From the NCBI GenBank assembly GCA_002083655.1, contig MSXR01000023.1, positions 1-64,000 of the forward strand: 64,000 nt of DNA, in the 5' to 3' direction. The notes beneath the pieces are model-generated. The model was not told the origin of the DNA. It saw only the letters and a program-made list of their open reading frames with translations, and searched no databases. Positions within the stretch are counted from its first letter, which is position 1, and each line of letters starts with the position of its first letter. A program made the position numbers and the translations under genes. This DNA is from Proteobacteria bacterium ST_bin14. Its GTDB lineage: Bacteria; Pseudomonadota; Alphaproteobacteria; Sphingomonadales; Sphingomonadaceae. This document shows positions 53,779 to 63,358 of this stretch, piece after piece.

Positions 53779-54151
53779 CGGGTCGTGCCTGTGTGGCGCG
53801 GTGCACTTTACTGTCGATGCGCAGCTGTCGCACCCCGATGCCTGCCACTGCACCCAATGCCGCAAGCAATCCGGGCATTACTGGGCCTCGATCGATGTGC
53901 CGCGCAGCGTGGTGGTGATTTCGGGGGAAGACCGGCTGACCTGGTATCAGTCATCGCCCAAGGTCGGGCGTGGCTTTTGTTCAACCTGCGGCAGTTTCCT
54001 GTTCTGGGCACCGCTGGGGCGCGACAAGATCGCGATTGCCATGGGAGCATTCGACGGGCCGACCAACACCATGCTCGGCACGCATATCTTCGTTGCCGAC
54101 AAGGGCGATTATTACGATATCGCCGACGGGGTGCCGCAGCGGCAGCAATGA
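53771..54151 (+). CDS. GFA-family zinc protein
   Basis: A 126-residue protein of the glutathione-dependent formaldehyde-activating (GFA) fold. The zinc ligands are visible in SGSCLCGAVHF, ACHCTQCRKQSG and GFCSTCGSFLFW. Most members are not true GFA enzymes, so the substrate is unknown. ATG 53771 lies within the chorismate mutase gene. It converges on the hpnL-like gene. Confidence 0.9.
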   Translation: MHSGSCLCGAVHFTVDAQLSHPDACHCTQCRKQSGHYWASIDVPRSVVVISGEDRLTWYQSSPKVGRGFCSTCGSFLFWAPLGRDKIAIAMGAFDGPTNTMLGTHIFVADKGDYYDIADGVPQRQQ

Positions 54152-54155
54152 CGGA

Positions 54156-55154
54156 TCAAGCTTTGCTCACAATGGGCGCGGTGCGGCGAAGCGCGCGGAC
54201 TTCCTGAAACTGCCACAGCAAAATCCCCGGCACGCCCACTGCGATATCGCGCGCGCGCTTCACCAGCGAGAGCGCGAGCGCCGCGCTGGGCGGCAGGCCG
54301 AATAGCGGGCCGATCAGCAGATATGCCGCCTCTTGCACGCCCACCCCGCCCGGAATCGCGAACGCCACGGTGCGCAGCGTGAAGATCAGCGCCTCAATCG
54401 TCAGTACCGAGCTAAGCGGCAGATCGGTGCCCATGAAGCGCAGCGCCATCCACGCTCCCGCAGCGCTGAACACCCAGGCGAGCAGATGGAGCAAAAAAGC
54501 TGCTATCACGCGCGTGCGCTGGGCATAGATCGCGTCGAGCTCAGTCGTCAGCGCGCTCATCGTCGCCACCGATTGCGGCAACAGCCGCCCGGCGAGCCCC
54601 TGCGCCATTTTCAGCACCGGGCGCTGACCAAAGGCGAACAGCGCCATGATGCCAGCCATCAGTGCCAGCCCGCCGAGCACGAGCGGCAGCACGCCTGTCG
54701 CAACCGGCTGGTTCATCAGCACCAGCGCGAGCATCACCACGCCAAACATCGTGAACATCAATTGCGCGGCGAGTTCCGTCGTCTGATCGGCGATCAGCGA
54801 TGCATAGACCAGCGAATCGCGAATGCCCCCGGCAATCGCTGTGCGCGCGCCCACCACCAGCCCGCCAAATTGCGAAAAGGGCAGGATATCGGTGGCGGCT
54901 TCGCGCGTCGTGCGCGCCCAGGCAAAGGTACCGAGCTGACTCCGGGCAATGCCGGGGGCCACCGCCAGCCACGACGCCCCCAAAATCGTCAGGTTGACGC
55001 CCGTCCAGCCCATCAGCGCCAGAAAACCGATCAGGCCGATGCTGGAAACGCCAGCAATCACTTGTTGCCAACCGGTCGCACCGATCAACCAGACTGCGGC
55101 GACTAGCCCGATCACCGTCAGGATCAGCGCGAGATATTTCAGCATGGGTCGCAC
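54156..55154 (-). CDS. hpnL: HpnL-like integral membrane flippase-type protein
   Basis: A 332-residue protein with ~8 hydrophobic helices of the UPF0104/lysylphosphatidylglycerol-synthase membrane family. Conserved polar spots are WARTTREAATDILPFSQFGG near residue 80 and IPGGVGVQEAAY near 270, as in HpnL. HpnL is proposed to move hopanoids or lipid intermediates. Its position downstream of hpnJ and hpnI supports this assignment; the sequence alone would allow any UPF0104 protein. ATG 55145 is a possible shorter start. Confidence 0.78.
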   Translation of the reverse strand: MRPMLKYLALILTVIGLVAAVWLIGATGWQQVIAGVSSIGLIGFLALMGWTGVNLTILGASWLAVAPGIARSQLGTFAWARTTREAATDILPFSQFGGLVVGARTAIAGGIRDSLVYASLIADQTTELAAQLMFTMFGVVMLALVLMNQPVATGVLPLVLGGLALMAGIMALFAFGQRPVLKMAQGLAGRLLPQSVATMSALTTELDAIYAQRTRVIAAFLLHLLAWVFSAAGAWMALRFMGTDLPLSSVLTIEALIFTLRTVAFAIPGGVGVQEAAYLLIGPLFGLPPSAALALSLVKRARDIAVGVPGILLWQFQEVRALRRTAPIVSKA

Positions 55155-55261
55155 CGAACCGGACCGGCGAGTGGGGCAATCGCATACACCAGATCACCCA
55201 TGGCGCCACCTGCCGCCATTGCGAGCGCAGCAAAGATTCCAAGGCCGCCCCGCGCGGATAG

Positions 55262-55292
55262 GCTGGATTGCTTCACTGCACTCGCAATGACA
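55262..55292. repeat. Short sphingomonad-type repeat
   Basis: The segment GGATTGCTTCACTGCACTCG, followed by CAATGAC, with ATTGC / GCAAT arms, lies in the 166-base gap between the hpnL-like gene and hpnJ. I recall similar sequences as dispersed repeats in sphingomonads; this was not searched. The rest of the gap shows nothing else. Confidence 0.45.
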
Positions 55293-55320
55293 GATGCTTT
55301 AAGCAGGTTGGCCGTCAGAC

Positions 55321-56748
55321 CTACGCCGCTTCGGTATTGCGATTTTTCAGGAAGTCGAAAAACTCCACACCCTCGCGCAAGCGGCGCTTCAGCATCGTCG
55401 GGCTGGTCGCCATTTCGGCGACGATCGAACCAACCTTTGACGGGCGGAAGTAGAATTTCTTGTAAAACTCGGCCACCGCGTCGAAAATTTCGTCGCTGGC
55501 GAGATGCGGATAGGTCAGCTGCGCGATCTGCCCGCCGCCGTCTGCCACCAGATGATCGGTGCCGTCGAACCAATCATTCTCAATCGCCTGCTTGTACAGG
55601 AAAGTCCCCGGATAAGGCGCTGCCAGCGACACTTGAATGGTGTGCGGGTTCACTTCCTTAGCGTAAGCAATTGTTTCCTGGATCGTTTCCTTGGTCTCAC
55701 CCGGCAGGCCCATGATGAAGGTGCCATGGATTTTGATCCCCAGCTTGCGGCAATCCTTGGCGAACTGCTTGGCGGTTTCGATCAAAAGGCCCTTTTTGAT
55801 GTTGTGCAGGATCTTCTGATTACCGCTTTCATAGCCGACGAGCAGCAGGCGCAGGCCATTGTCACGCATGATCTTCAGCGTTTCAAAAGGCACATTGGCC
55901 TTGGCATTGCACGACCAGGTGACGCCCAGCTTGCCGAGCTCCACGGCCAGCTCCTGCACGCGGGGCAGATTATCCGTCAGCGTATCATCATCGAAGAACA
56001 ATTCCTGCATCTGCGGGAATTCCTTCAGCACATATTTCACTTCTTCAATCACATGCGCGATCGAGCGGACGCGATAGTTATGTCCGCCCACCGTCTGCGG
56101 CCACAGGCAGAAAGTGCAACGGCTCTTGCACCCGCGCCCGGTGTAAAAGCTGACATAGGGGTGCTTCAGATAGCCGATGAAGTAGTTTTCCATCACCAGA
56201 TCGCGCTTATAGATCGGTGAGACGAACGGCAGCGAATCCATGTCCATCAGAACCTCTCGGTCCACATTATGGACGACCACGCCGTCATCATTGCGATAAC
56301 TGATGCCCTGGATGTCAGCGAAAGGAATCCCCTTCGCCACATCCAGAATCGTGAAATCAAATTCGTTGCGCGCGACAAAATCGACGGTCGGGGCATGTTC
56401 CATCGCCCAGGCAGCGTCGACCGCGACGGTTGCACCAATAAAGCCTACTTTCAGCTTCGGATTCAATTCCTTCATCATCCCGGCGACCTTCACGTCCTGC
56501 TTGAAGCCCGGCGTGGAGGTGTGGATGATCAGCAGATCGCGCTCCAGCGCCTCATGCTTGATGTCGTCAAAGCTCAGGTCGTGTGCGGGTGCATCGATCA
56601 GTTTGGATCCGGGTACCAGTGCGGCGGGCTGCGCCAGCCAGGTGGGATACCAGAATGATTTGATCTCACGCTTGGCCTGATAACGCGATCCGGCACCGCC
56701 GTCATAGCCGTCGAACGAAGGCGCCTGAAGGAAAAGCGTGCGCATCAT
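55321..56748 (-). CDS. hpnJ: Hopanoid biosynthesis radical SAM protein HpnJ
   Basis: A 475-residue radical SAM enzyme proposed to contract the sugar ring into the cyclitol ether of bacteriohopanetetrol. The cluster motif GRGCKSRCTFCLWPQ (CxxxCxxC) lies near residue 208. The N-terminal half (MMRTLFLQAPSFDGYDGG, then LIIHTSTPGFKQDVKV) is the B12-binding-like domain usual in this group. Start 56748 is 16 bases after hpnI, so the two are cotranscribed. hpnK, the usual deacetylase partner, is not present. Confidence 0.95.
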   Translation of the reverse strand: MMRTLFLQAPSFDGYDGGAGSRYQAKREIKSFWYPTWLAQPAALVPGSKLIDAPAHDLSFDDIKHEALERDLLIIHTSTPGFKQDVKVAGMMKELNPKLKVGFIGATVAVDAAWAMEHAPTVDFVARNEFDFTILDVAKGIPFADIQGISYRNDDGVVVHNVDREVLMDMDSLPFVSPIYKRDLVMENYFIGYLKHPYVSFYTGRGCKSRCTFCLWPQTVGGHNYRVRSIAHVIEEVKYVLKEFPQMQELFFDDDTLTDNLPRVQELAVELGKLGVTWSCNAKANVPFETLKIMRDNGLRLLLVGYESGNQKILHNIKKGLLIETAKQFAKDCRKLGIKIHGTFIMGLPGETKETIQETIAYAKEVNPHTIQVSLAAPYPGTFLYKQAIENDWFDGTDHLVADGGGQIAQLTYPHLASDEIFDAVAEFYKKFYFRPSKVGSIVAEMATSPTMLKRRLREGVEFFDFLKNRNTEAA

Positions 56749-56764
56749 AGCCGTGGAACCTTTA

Positions 56765-57892
56765 TCACGATTGTAATCTTCCGTCGCGCGTTACCCGGAA
56801 TTGCGAGCCCCGCCAATCGACTTTGTGAACGAAGAATGTGGCACAAAACAAGGCGAAAGACAGCAGGTCTCGAAATGGCACCAGCCAAAGCGGGCCAGAG
56901 ACAGTGCCCGACGCCCGGTCCATTCGCCATTTGACGAATACGCGCGACGAAAATGCCGCGCCAAGCACCGCCAGTCCCGCAACCGAAAAGCCGCTTATCG
57001 TCGCACCCATCAGCGCAATCGCCAATGTATGCACCACGATACTGCCCGCAAATCCCGCCGGATCGATTCGGAAAATCGTCACCGTCCAGCGCATTTCATG
57101 CCGCACCAGCGCGCTTAGGCTCGATTCGGAACAGCCATGCGTGATGTAAAAACGGGGCAGCACCGTGCGCAGCCCGAGGGCACGCACCGCCGCGCCCATT
57201 TCATAATCATCGGCCAGCACGTCCGCAAACGCCGCGAATCCGCCGATCCGGGCCAGCGTTTCACGCGTAAACGCCATTGTCGGCCCCAAAGTCGGCTTGG
57301 CCATGCCAAGCGCGACCCCCATCAGCACATTGGGCATGAAGCGGTATGACAAATCCATTGCCGCCATGCGCGACCAGAAACCGGCATCGCCGCGCCCGAC
57401 ATGCAGGCAACTCGCCAGCCCAATCGCCGGATCAGCAAGCGCGCCTGCCAGCCGTCGCAAGCTATCGGGTGCCCAGTCGACATCGCTGTCGGCGATCACG
57501 ACCAACGGGTGCCGCCCCGCTTCGTCCATATTGGCGAGGTTCGAGAGCTTGTTGTTCGCGCCCCAGCGCCGGTCGCTGACGACGATGTCGATATCGGCGG
57601 CTGGATAGGCTTTACGCGCCGCAGCAATCACTGCCAGCGCGGGATCATCGGCGTTGCGCGTACCAAAGATGATCTGCACCGCGCCCGGATAATCCTGCGC
57701 GAACAACGCCGCCAGATTGCCGGCGAGCGCGGGTTCGGTGCCGTGAACCGGCTTCAAAACGGTGATCGCGGGCCAATCGACCAGATCAGGGGCGCGATCA
57801 GGCGCGCGGATGGCAAGCGCGCTGGCGACATTGAACAGCACACCGATAATGGCGACGGCCATCACCATGACCCAGATGATCGTCAGCACCAT
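56765..57892 (-). CDS. hpnI: Hopanoid glycosyltransferase HpnI
   Basis: A 375-residue membrane glycosyltransferase (GT family 2, ceramide-glucosyltransferase-like). An N-terminal membrane helix (IIWVMVMAVAIIGVLFNVAS) precedes the catalytic domain with VLKPVHGTEP, VIADSDVDWAPDSLRR (DxD) and FADVLADDYEMGAAVRALG. C-terminal helices follow. HpnI attaches a sugar amine (N-acetylglucosamine in studied species) to bacteriohopanetetrol. First gene of the minus-strand hpnI-J unit, divergent from hpnA. Confidence 0.93.
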   Translation of the reverse strand: MVLTIIWVMVMAVAIIGVLFNVASALAIRAPDRAPDLVDWPAITVLKPVHGTEPALAGNLAALFAQDYPGAVQIIFGTRNADDPALAVIAAARKAYPAADIDIVVSDRRWGANNKLSNLANMDEAGRHPLVVIADSDVDWAPDSLRRLAGALADPAIGLASCLHVGRGDAGFWSRMAAMDLSYRFMPNVLMGVALGMAKPTLGPTMAFTRETLARIGGFAAFADVLADDYEMGAAVRALGLRTVLPRFYITHGCSESSLSALVRHEMRWTVTIFRIDPAGFAGSIVVHTLAIALMGATISGFSVAGLAVLGAAFSSRVFVKWRMDRASGTVSGPLWLVPFRDLLSFALFCATFFVHKVDWRGSQFRVTRDGRLQS

Positions 57893-57963
57893 TTGAGTCG
57901 ATCTGCTCCGCTTATGCCCTCGTAACCCAATCCGTTTGGGCTGAGCCTCTCAAAGCCCTGCCT

Positions 57964-58018
57964 TTCTTTTCTGCCGTTGAAAAGAAGGACAGCCCTTCGA
58001 CAAGCTGAGGACAAACGG
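57964..58018. repeat. Hairpin plus short repeat in the hpnI/hpnA promoter gap
   Basis: A hairpin (TTCTTTTC / GAAAAGAA, 57964-57986) is followed by CCTTCGACAAGCTGAGGACA, then AACGG, a segment resembling a dispersed sphingomonad repeat. It lies in the ~175-base divergent region between hpnI and hpnA and may affect their expression. No other obvious feature is present. Confidence 0.45.
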
Positions 58019-58067
58019 TTTATGGGAGCAAAATGAGGCATTCAGTCGACGATCTAAGCGGGTGTTA

Positions 58068-59066
58068 ATGGATTTCACGGGCGTTCCAGTGCTGGTTACG
58101 GGCGCGAGCGGTTTTGTCGGGTCTGCGGTCGCGCGGGCTTTGGCGGCGCGTGGGGCTGATTTGCGGCTGCTGGTGCGGCGCGACAGTGACCGCACCAACC
58201 TGTCCGCGCTGAACGCCAGATTGATTGAGGGCGATATCCGCGACGAGGAATCGGTGCTGAGCGCCGCCAGCGGTGCCCGCTATCTGTTCCATGTCGCTGC
58301 CGATTACCGGTTATGGGCGCCCGACCCAGAAGACATTGTGCGCAACAACCGCGCGGGTACGCTGGCGGTGATGAATGCCGCGCGCGCGGCTGGGGTGGAC
58401 CGGATCGTCTATACCTCCAGTGTTGCCACGCTGCTGCCCGATGATCACGGCGCGGCGGACGAAACCCGCCCCGCCACCCCCGAACAGGCGGTTGGCGCGT
58501 ATAAGCGCAGCAAGGTGGTCGCCGAACGGCTCGTTGAGGCGATGGTGGCTGAAGGGCTGCCCGCCGTGATCGTTAATCCGTCGACCCCCATCGGCCCGCG
58601 CGATGTGAAGCCCACCCCCACCGGGCGAATCGTGGTGGAGGCCGCCAATGGCAAGATGCCCGCCTTTGTCGAAAGCGGGCTGAACCTGGTCCATGTCGAT
58701 GATGTTGCCGATGGGCATCTGCGCGCGATGGAGATGGGGCGGATTGGCGAGCGTTATGTGCTGGGCGGGCAGGACGTGACGTTGCGCGCGATGCTGGCCG
58801 AGATTGCGCGCATCATGGGCCGAAAGCCGCCGACGATCAGCATCCCGCGCAGCCTGTTATTCCCGATGGCCTATGCCAATGAAGCGCTGGCCCGGCTGAC
58901 AGGGGGTGACCCGTTCCTGACGGTCGATTCGCTGAAAATGGCGGCGCACAACATGTATTATGCATCGACCAAGGCCGAAATCGAGCTTGGCTACCACGCG
59001 CGCCCATACCCTGAGGCGCTGGTGGATGCGATTGCGTGGTTTCGCGCGGCGGGGAAGATTACGTGA
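58068..59066 (+). CDS. hpnA: Hopanoid-associated sugar epimerase HpnA
   Basis: A 332-residue NAD(P)-dependent SDR-type epimerase/dehydratase. The Rossmann motif VLVTGASGFVGSAVARAL opens the protein; the catalytic pair appears as SVATLLPD and YKRSKVVAERL (YxxxK). It supplies or modifies the hopanoid side-chain sugar. ATG 58068 is used; GTG 58062 is two codons upstream. Its stop overlaps hpnB (GTGA). It heads the plus-strand hpnABCDE-shc unit. Confidence 0.95.
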   Translation: MDFTGVPVLVTGASGFVGSAVARALAARGADLRLLVRRDSDRTNLSALNARLIEGDIRDEESVLSAASGARYLFHVAADYRLWAPDPEDIVRNNRAGTLAVMNAARAAGVDRIVYTSSVATLLPDDHGAADETRPATPEQAVGAYKRSKVVAERLVEAMVAEGLPAVIVNPSTPIGPRDVKPTPTGRIVVEAANGKMPAFVESGLNLVHVDDVADGHLRAMEMGRIGERYVLGGQDVTLRAMLAEIARIMGRKPPTISIPRSLLFPMAYANEALARLTGGDPFLTVDSLKMAAHNMYYASTKAEIELGYHARPYPEALVDAIAWFRAAGKIT

Positions 59067-60196
59067 TTGGTCTTGTCGCAGGCGGCGTCGCGCTGACGAT
59101 ATGGCTGGTGCTGGTATTCGCGCGCCAGGGATTTTGGCTGACGGCGGAGCGGGATACGCGCGGCTTGCCCGCCGAGCCCGCGCATTGGCCCGCCGTTACC
59201 GCCGTCGTGCCCGCCCGCGACGAGGCGGATGTGATCGCCACATCCATCGGCAGTTTGCTGACGCAGGATTATCCAGGGGATTTCCGGGTGATATTGGTGG
59301 ATGACAATTCGAGCGATGGCACCGCAGAGATTGCGCGGGGGCTTGAACCGTCAAACCGACTCACTGTCCTCTCCGGCCAACCCCTCGCCCCTGGCTGGAC
59401 CGGCAAATTATGGGCGGTCAGCCAGGGGATCGCCGCCGCTGGCGAGACGCCCGACTATCTGTGGCTCACCGATGCCGATATCGCGCATGCGCCCGATACG
59501 TTACGCACCCTTGTCACCCGCGCCGTGGGCGAAAAGCGCGTGCTTGTGTCGTTAATGGCGCGATTGCGCTGCAAAAGTGTCGCGGAACGCGCGTTAATTC
59601 CCGCTTTTGTCTGGTTTTTTCAGATGTTGTACCCGTTTGGCGCGGTCAACCGGCCAACCGGCGTTGGCGCGGCGGCGGGCGGGTGCATGCTCGCCAACCG
59701 GATCGCGCTGGAACGCGCAGGCGGCATCGCTGCAGTCCGCGGCGCGCTGATCGATGATTGCGCATTTGGCGCGCTGATGAAGCAGCAGGGGCCAGTATGG
59801 CTGGGGCTGACCGACCGATCGGTGAGCATCCGGATTTACGACACCTATGCATCGGTTGCCGCGATGATATCGCGGTCCGCCTATGCCCAGCTTGGCTATT
59901 CGCCGTTCTTGCTGGTCGGCACGCTGTTTGGCCTCGCGCTGATTTACCTTGGCCCGGTCTTGCTGACACTGGCCGGGCAAGGCTATGCGCAGATGCTTGG
60001 ATTAGGGGCTTGGGCATTGATGGCAATCGCGTTCCAACCGATGCTGCGCTTCTACGGTCGGTCGCCCTTATGGGGGATCGCGCTGCCCGGCATCGCGCTG
60101 TTTTACGCCGGCTGCACCTTTGCGTCGGCCTGGGCGCATTGGCGCGGGCGCGGCGGCATGTGGAAGGGCCGCGCGCAAGCGGCGATAGGCGCATGA
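59063..60196 (+). CDS. hpnB: Hopanoid biosynthesis glycosyltransferase HpnB
   Basis: A 377-residue membrane glycosyltransferase. Domain order: signal anchor (IGLVAGGVALTIWLVLVFAR), GT2 core with VVPARDEADVIATSIGSLL, VDDNSSDGTAE and LTDADIAHAPDTL (DxD), then C-terminal membrane helices. The start is GTG 59063 with GGGGAAG upstream; the longer frame from 59036 is within hpnA. hpnC follows with overlap ATGA. Confidence 0.94.
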   Translation: MIGLVAGGVALTIWLVLVFARQGFWLTAERDTRGLPAEPAHWPAVTAVVPARDEADVIATSIGSLLTQDYPGDFRVILVDDNSSDGTAEIARGLEPSNRLTVLSGQPLAPGWTGKLWAVSQGIAAAGETPDYLWLTDADIAHAPDTLRTLVTRAVGEKRVLVSLMARLRCKSVAERALIPAFVWFFQMLYPFGAVNRPTGVGAAAGGCMLANRIALERAGGIAAVRGALIDDCAFGALMKQQGPVWLGLTDRSVSIRIYDTYASVAAMISRSAYAQLGYSPFLLVGTLFGLALIYLGPVLLTLAGQGYAQMLGLGAWALMAIAFQPMLRFYGRSPLWGIALPGIALFYAGCTFASAWAHWRGRGGMWKGRAQAAIGA

Positions 60197-61041
60197 CGGC
60201 ATCTGCTGCCACGCTCGCCTCTGGCAAGGGGCATAAGGACGAGAATTTTCCCGTCGCCAGCTTCATGCTGAAGCGCGAACACCGCGCCCCGGTGATGGCG
60301 TTTTACCATTTCGCGCGTGCGGCCGATGATGTTGCGGACAATGAACAGGCCCCTGCCGCTGAACGGCTGGCGCTGCTGGGCGCAATGCGATCAACGCTGG
60401 CGGGCACCAGCGACACCAATGCAGAGGCGCTGGCGCTGCGCGGGGTGCTGGCCGATTACAAGCTGTCACCCCAGCACGGGTTGGACTTGCTGACCGCGTT
60501 TGAGCAGGATTGCACCGTCAACCGCTGCGCCACCTGGGATGCGCTGATCGATTATTGCCGCGTATCGGCGATGCCGGTGGGGCGTTATGTGCTGGACGTG
60601 CATCACGAAGATCGCAGCACCTGGGCGGCATCCGATGCGCTGTGCGCGGCGTTGCAGGTGATCAACCATCTGCAGGATTGCGGGAAGGATTACCGGGCGA
60701 TCGACCGGGTCTATGTGCCGATGGATATGCTGGCCGCAGCGGGCGCCGATGTGACCGAACTGGGCGCGGCACAATCCTCCCCGGCGCTGCGATCTGTGAT
60801 CGTGGCGATGGCCGAACGGACGCTGGACCTGCTGGCGCAAGCGTCCGTCTTCTCCGCCCAGATTCGCGACAAACGCCTGGCGGTGGAGGTCGCGATCATC
60901 CAGCGGCTTGCCGAAAGCCTGACCCGGCGACTGATCACGCATGATCCGCTGAGCGAGCGGGTTCACCACCAAAAGGCGGAAATGGCCGGGCTGGCGGCCT
61001 GGGCCGCGCTTAAAGAGCTTGGAAAAAGGCTGGCGGCATGA
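60193..61041 (+). CDS. hpnC: Hydroxysqualene synthase HpnC
   Basis: A 282-residue enzyme of the squalene/phytoene synthase family. HpnC converts presqualene diphosphate to hydroxysqualene. The opening GKGHKDENFPVASFML is an HpnC hallmark, followed by FARAADDVADNEQA (Asp-rich) and INHLQDCGKDYRAIDRVYVP (second Asp-rich). ATG 60193 overlaps hpnB by four bases; the longer frame upstream is not coding. Confidence 0.95.
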   Translation: MTASAATLASGKGHKDENFPVASFMLKREHRAPVMAFYHFARAADDVADNEQAPAAERLALLGAMRSTLAGTSDTNAEALALRGVLADYKLSPQHGLDLLTAFEQDCTVNRCATWDALIDYCRVSAMPVGRYVLDVHHEDRSTWAASDALCAALQVINHLQDCGKDYRAIDRVYVPMDMLAAAGADVTELGAAQSSPALRSVIVAMAERTLDLLAQASVFSAQIRDKRLAVEVAIIQRLAESLTRRLITHDPLSERVHHQKAEMAGLAAWAALKELGKRLAA

Positions 61042-61877
61042 ACCCCGACAACACCCCCGCCGCGCTGCAAGCGCAAGTATCCGGCAGCAGCTTTTATGCC
61101 GGCATGCGCGTGCTGCCCAAGGCAGAGCGCGAGGCGATGTACGCCGTGTACGGATTCTGCCGGATCGTCGACGACATCGCCGATGACGAGGACGGCGCCC
61201 GCGCAGACCGCGCCGCCGCACTCGACCTGTGGCGCGGCGATATCGAATCGCTTTATGCCGGCGGCGAACCGGGCCGCGCGGCTTTGGTGGCAGAGGCGGT
61301 GCGCCGATTCGGCCTCGACAAGGCCGATTTTCTGGCGGTGATTGACGGGATGGCGACCGATATCGCTGATTTTGTGCGCTATCCCAGTTTTGAAGAGCTT
61401 GATCTATATTGTGACCGGGTGGCGTCTGCCGTTGGGCGGTTATCGGTAAAGATTTTCGGCATGGATGATGCCGAAGGGATTGCGCTGGCCCATCACCTTG
61501 GCCGCGCGCTGCAATTCACCAACATCCTGCGTGATATCGATGAGGATGCAGCGATTGGCCGGGTGTATCTGGCGCGCGAGCATCTGGCGGCGGCGGGTGT
61601 CGACATGAGCAGCCCGGAAAGCGTGGCACGCTCCCCCCATATCGACGCGGCATGCCGCGATCTCGCCAAGCTGGCCGAGCAACATTATCTCGCCGCCGAG
61701 GCAATCCTGAAGCGCAAGCCCAAGGGGCATCTGATCGCGCCCCGGCTGATGGCGGCGGTGTATCACAAGATTTTGGGCCGGATGGAAGCCGTGGGCTGGG
61801 CACCGCCACGCGAGCGCATCAAGGTGAACAAGGCCGCGCTGATCTTCACGGTTGGGAAATTGTGGCTGTTCCGGTGA
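61038..61877 (+). CDS. hpnD: Presqualene diphosphate synthase HpnD
   Basis: A 279-residue enzyme condensing two farnesyl diphosphates to presqualene diphosphate. SGSSFYAGMRVLPKAEREAM, then YGFCRIVDDIADDEDGA gives the first Asp-rich motif; ALQFTNILRDIDEDAAIGRV, then YLAREHL, gives the second. It overlaps hpnC by four bases, so the pair is coupled. The gap to hpnE downstream contains a palindromic repeat. Confidence 0.96.
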   Translation: MNPDNTPAALQAQVSGSSFYAGMRVLPKAEREAMYAVYGFCRIVDDIADDEDGARADRAAALDLWRGDIESLYAGGEPGRAALVAEAVRRFGLDKADFLAVIDGMATDIADFVRYPSFEELDLYCDRVASAVGRLSVKIFGMDDAEGIALAHHLGRALQFTNILRDIDEDAAIGRVYLAREHLAAAGVDMSSPESVARSPHIDAACRDLAKLAEQHYLAAEAILKRKPKGHLIAPRLMAAVYHKILGRMEAVGWAPPRERIKVNKAALIFTVGKLWLFR

Positions 61878-61926
61878 AGGGCTTGGTCGGATGCTTTGGT
61901 GACCTGCTGTCCTGCACCCTCCTTGC

Positions 61927-62030
61927 TTGCCCGGCGAAGGCCGGGGCCCAGTTGCGAGGACGTCAGCATTTTGCGTTGCGCACTGCTCTATCGGGCGTCT
62001 CGACTGGACCCCGGCCTGCGCCGGGGAAGC
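61927..62030. repeat. Palindromic repeat between hpnD and hpnE
   Basis: The ends are imperfect inverted repeats: CCGGCGAAGGCCGGGGCCCA near 61931 and TGGACCCCGGCCTGCGCCGG near 62005. About 100 bp total, with a less ordered middle. It separates hpnE from hpnD, unlike the overlapping genes of the rest of the operon, and keeps an open frame that can mislead start choice. Confidence 0.75.
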
Positions 62031-62061
62031 GAAACGGTGGTGCATTCAGGGCGGCAGCGTT

Positions 62062-63291
62062 TTGAAGGCCCATGTCATTGGCGCGGGGATGGCCGGGCTG
62101 TCTGCCGCCGTTGAACTGGCGCGCGCCGGGGCCATCGTCGACCTGGCAGACGGTGCCGCACAGGCGGGCGGGCGTTGCCGCAGCTACCACGATCCGCAGC
62201 TTGCCCGCGTGATCGATAACGGCAATCATCTGGTGCTGGCGGGCAATGACGCAGTGATGGCGTATCTGACCACCATCGGCGCGCGCGACCGGCTGAGCGG
62301 GCCGGACCATGCCGATTTCGATTTTGCCGATCTGGCGAGCGGCGATCGCTGGACCTTTCGCCCCAATGACGGCGCGGTGCCGTGGTGGTTGTTCGACAAA
62401 AACCGCCGCGTGCCGGGCGTGGGCGTAGGCGCGCATCTGGCCCTTGGGCGGCTGCTGGTGGGGGGCAAGGCCGACACGGTCGCCGACCGGATCGAAACCA
62501 ACGGCGAGCTGTGGGATCGGCTGCTTGAACCGGTGCTGTTGTCGGCACTGAACACCGATCCGCGCGAAGGATCGGCAACGCTGGCAGCCGCGGTGGTGCG
62601 CGGGTCGCTGGCGCGCGGGGGGCTGGCCACCCGCCCGCGCATTGCCGAGCCAACGCTGGCGGCAGCCTTTGTTGATCCGGCGATTAATTGGCTCCGCGCG
62701 CATGGCAGTGCAGTGACGACCGGCAAAAGGCTCCGCGCGCTGGTGTTTCAGGGCGATCGGGTGGTGGCGCTCGATTACGGTGACGGTCCTGAAGCCGTGG
62801 CAGGCCCGGTGGTGCTGGCGGTGCCACCCTGGGTGGCGGCAGCACTGGTGCCCGATCTGGTCGTGCCCACGGAATTTCGGGCCATCGTCAACGCCCATTT
62901 CGCATTTGCGCCGCCACCAGGCACGCCAGCCATGATCGGCGTGATCGGCGGGACGACCGAGTGGATTTTTGCGTTTGAGGATCGGCTGTCAATCACGGTC
63001 AGCGGGGCAGACCGGCTGGTCGATACCGACCGGGCCGAACTGGCGGCGCTGTTCTGGGGCGAGATTTGCGCGGTCCACGGCTTCACCGCGCCGATGCCCG
63101 CCTGGCAGGTTGTGAAAGAAAAGCGCGCCACTTTTGCTGCGACCCCTGCACAGGATGCGTTGCGGCCGGGCACCAAAACCCGCTGGCGCAACCTGTTTCT
63201 GGCGGGCGATTGGACGCAAACCGGGCTGCCCGCGACGATTGAGGGGGCGATCAGATCAGGGGCAAACGCCGCCCACTTGGCGATCAGCTAA
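62062..63291 (+). CDS. hpnE: Hydroxysqualene dehydroxylase HpnE
   Basis: A 409-residue flavoprotein that reduces hydroxysqualene to squalene. The FAD loop AHVIGAGMAGLSAAVELARA opens at the N-terminus, and the terminal NLFLAGDWTQTGLPATIEGA, followed by IRSG, is the amine-oxidase-like FAD end. The start is taken as TTG 62062 (MKAHVIGAG) with GGGCGG upstream; an apparently longer frame back to 61927 is translation of the palindromic repeat. shc follows 67 bases later. Confidence 0.94.
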   Translation: MKAHVIGAGMAGLSAAVELARAGAIVDLADGAAQAGGRCRSYHDPQLARVIDNGNHLVLAGNDAVMAYLTTIGARDRLSGPDHADFDFADLASGDRWTFRPNDGAVPWWLFDKNRRVPGVGVGAHLALGRLLVGGKADTVADRIETNGELWDRLLEPVLLSALNTDPREGSATLAAAVVRGSLARGGLATRPRIAEPTLAAAFVDPAINWLRAHGSAVTTGKRLRALVFQGDRVVALDYGDGPEAVAGPVVLAVPPWVAAALVPDLVVPTEFRAIVNAHFAFAPPPGTPAMIGVIGGTTEWIFAFEDRLSITVSGADRLVDTDRAELAALFWGEICAVHGFTAPMPAWQVVKEKRATFAATPAQDALRPGTKTRWRNLFLAGDWTQTGLPATIEGAIRSGANAAHLAIS

Positions 63292-63358
63292 CATCAATGT
63301 AAGTAAGTGTGCCGTCGTTTCGGGCGATGATGTGGAATTGAATAGGAATTGATGACGC

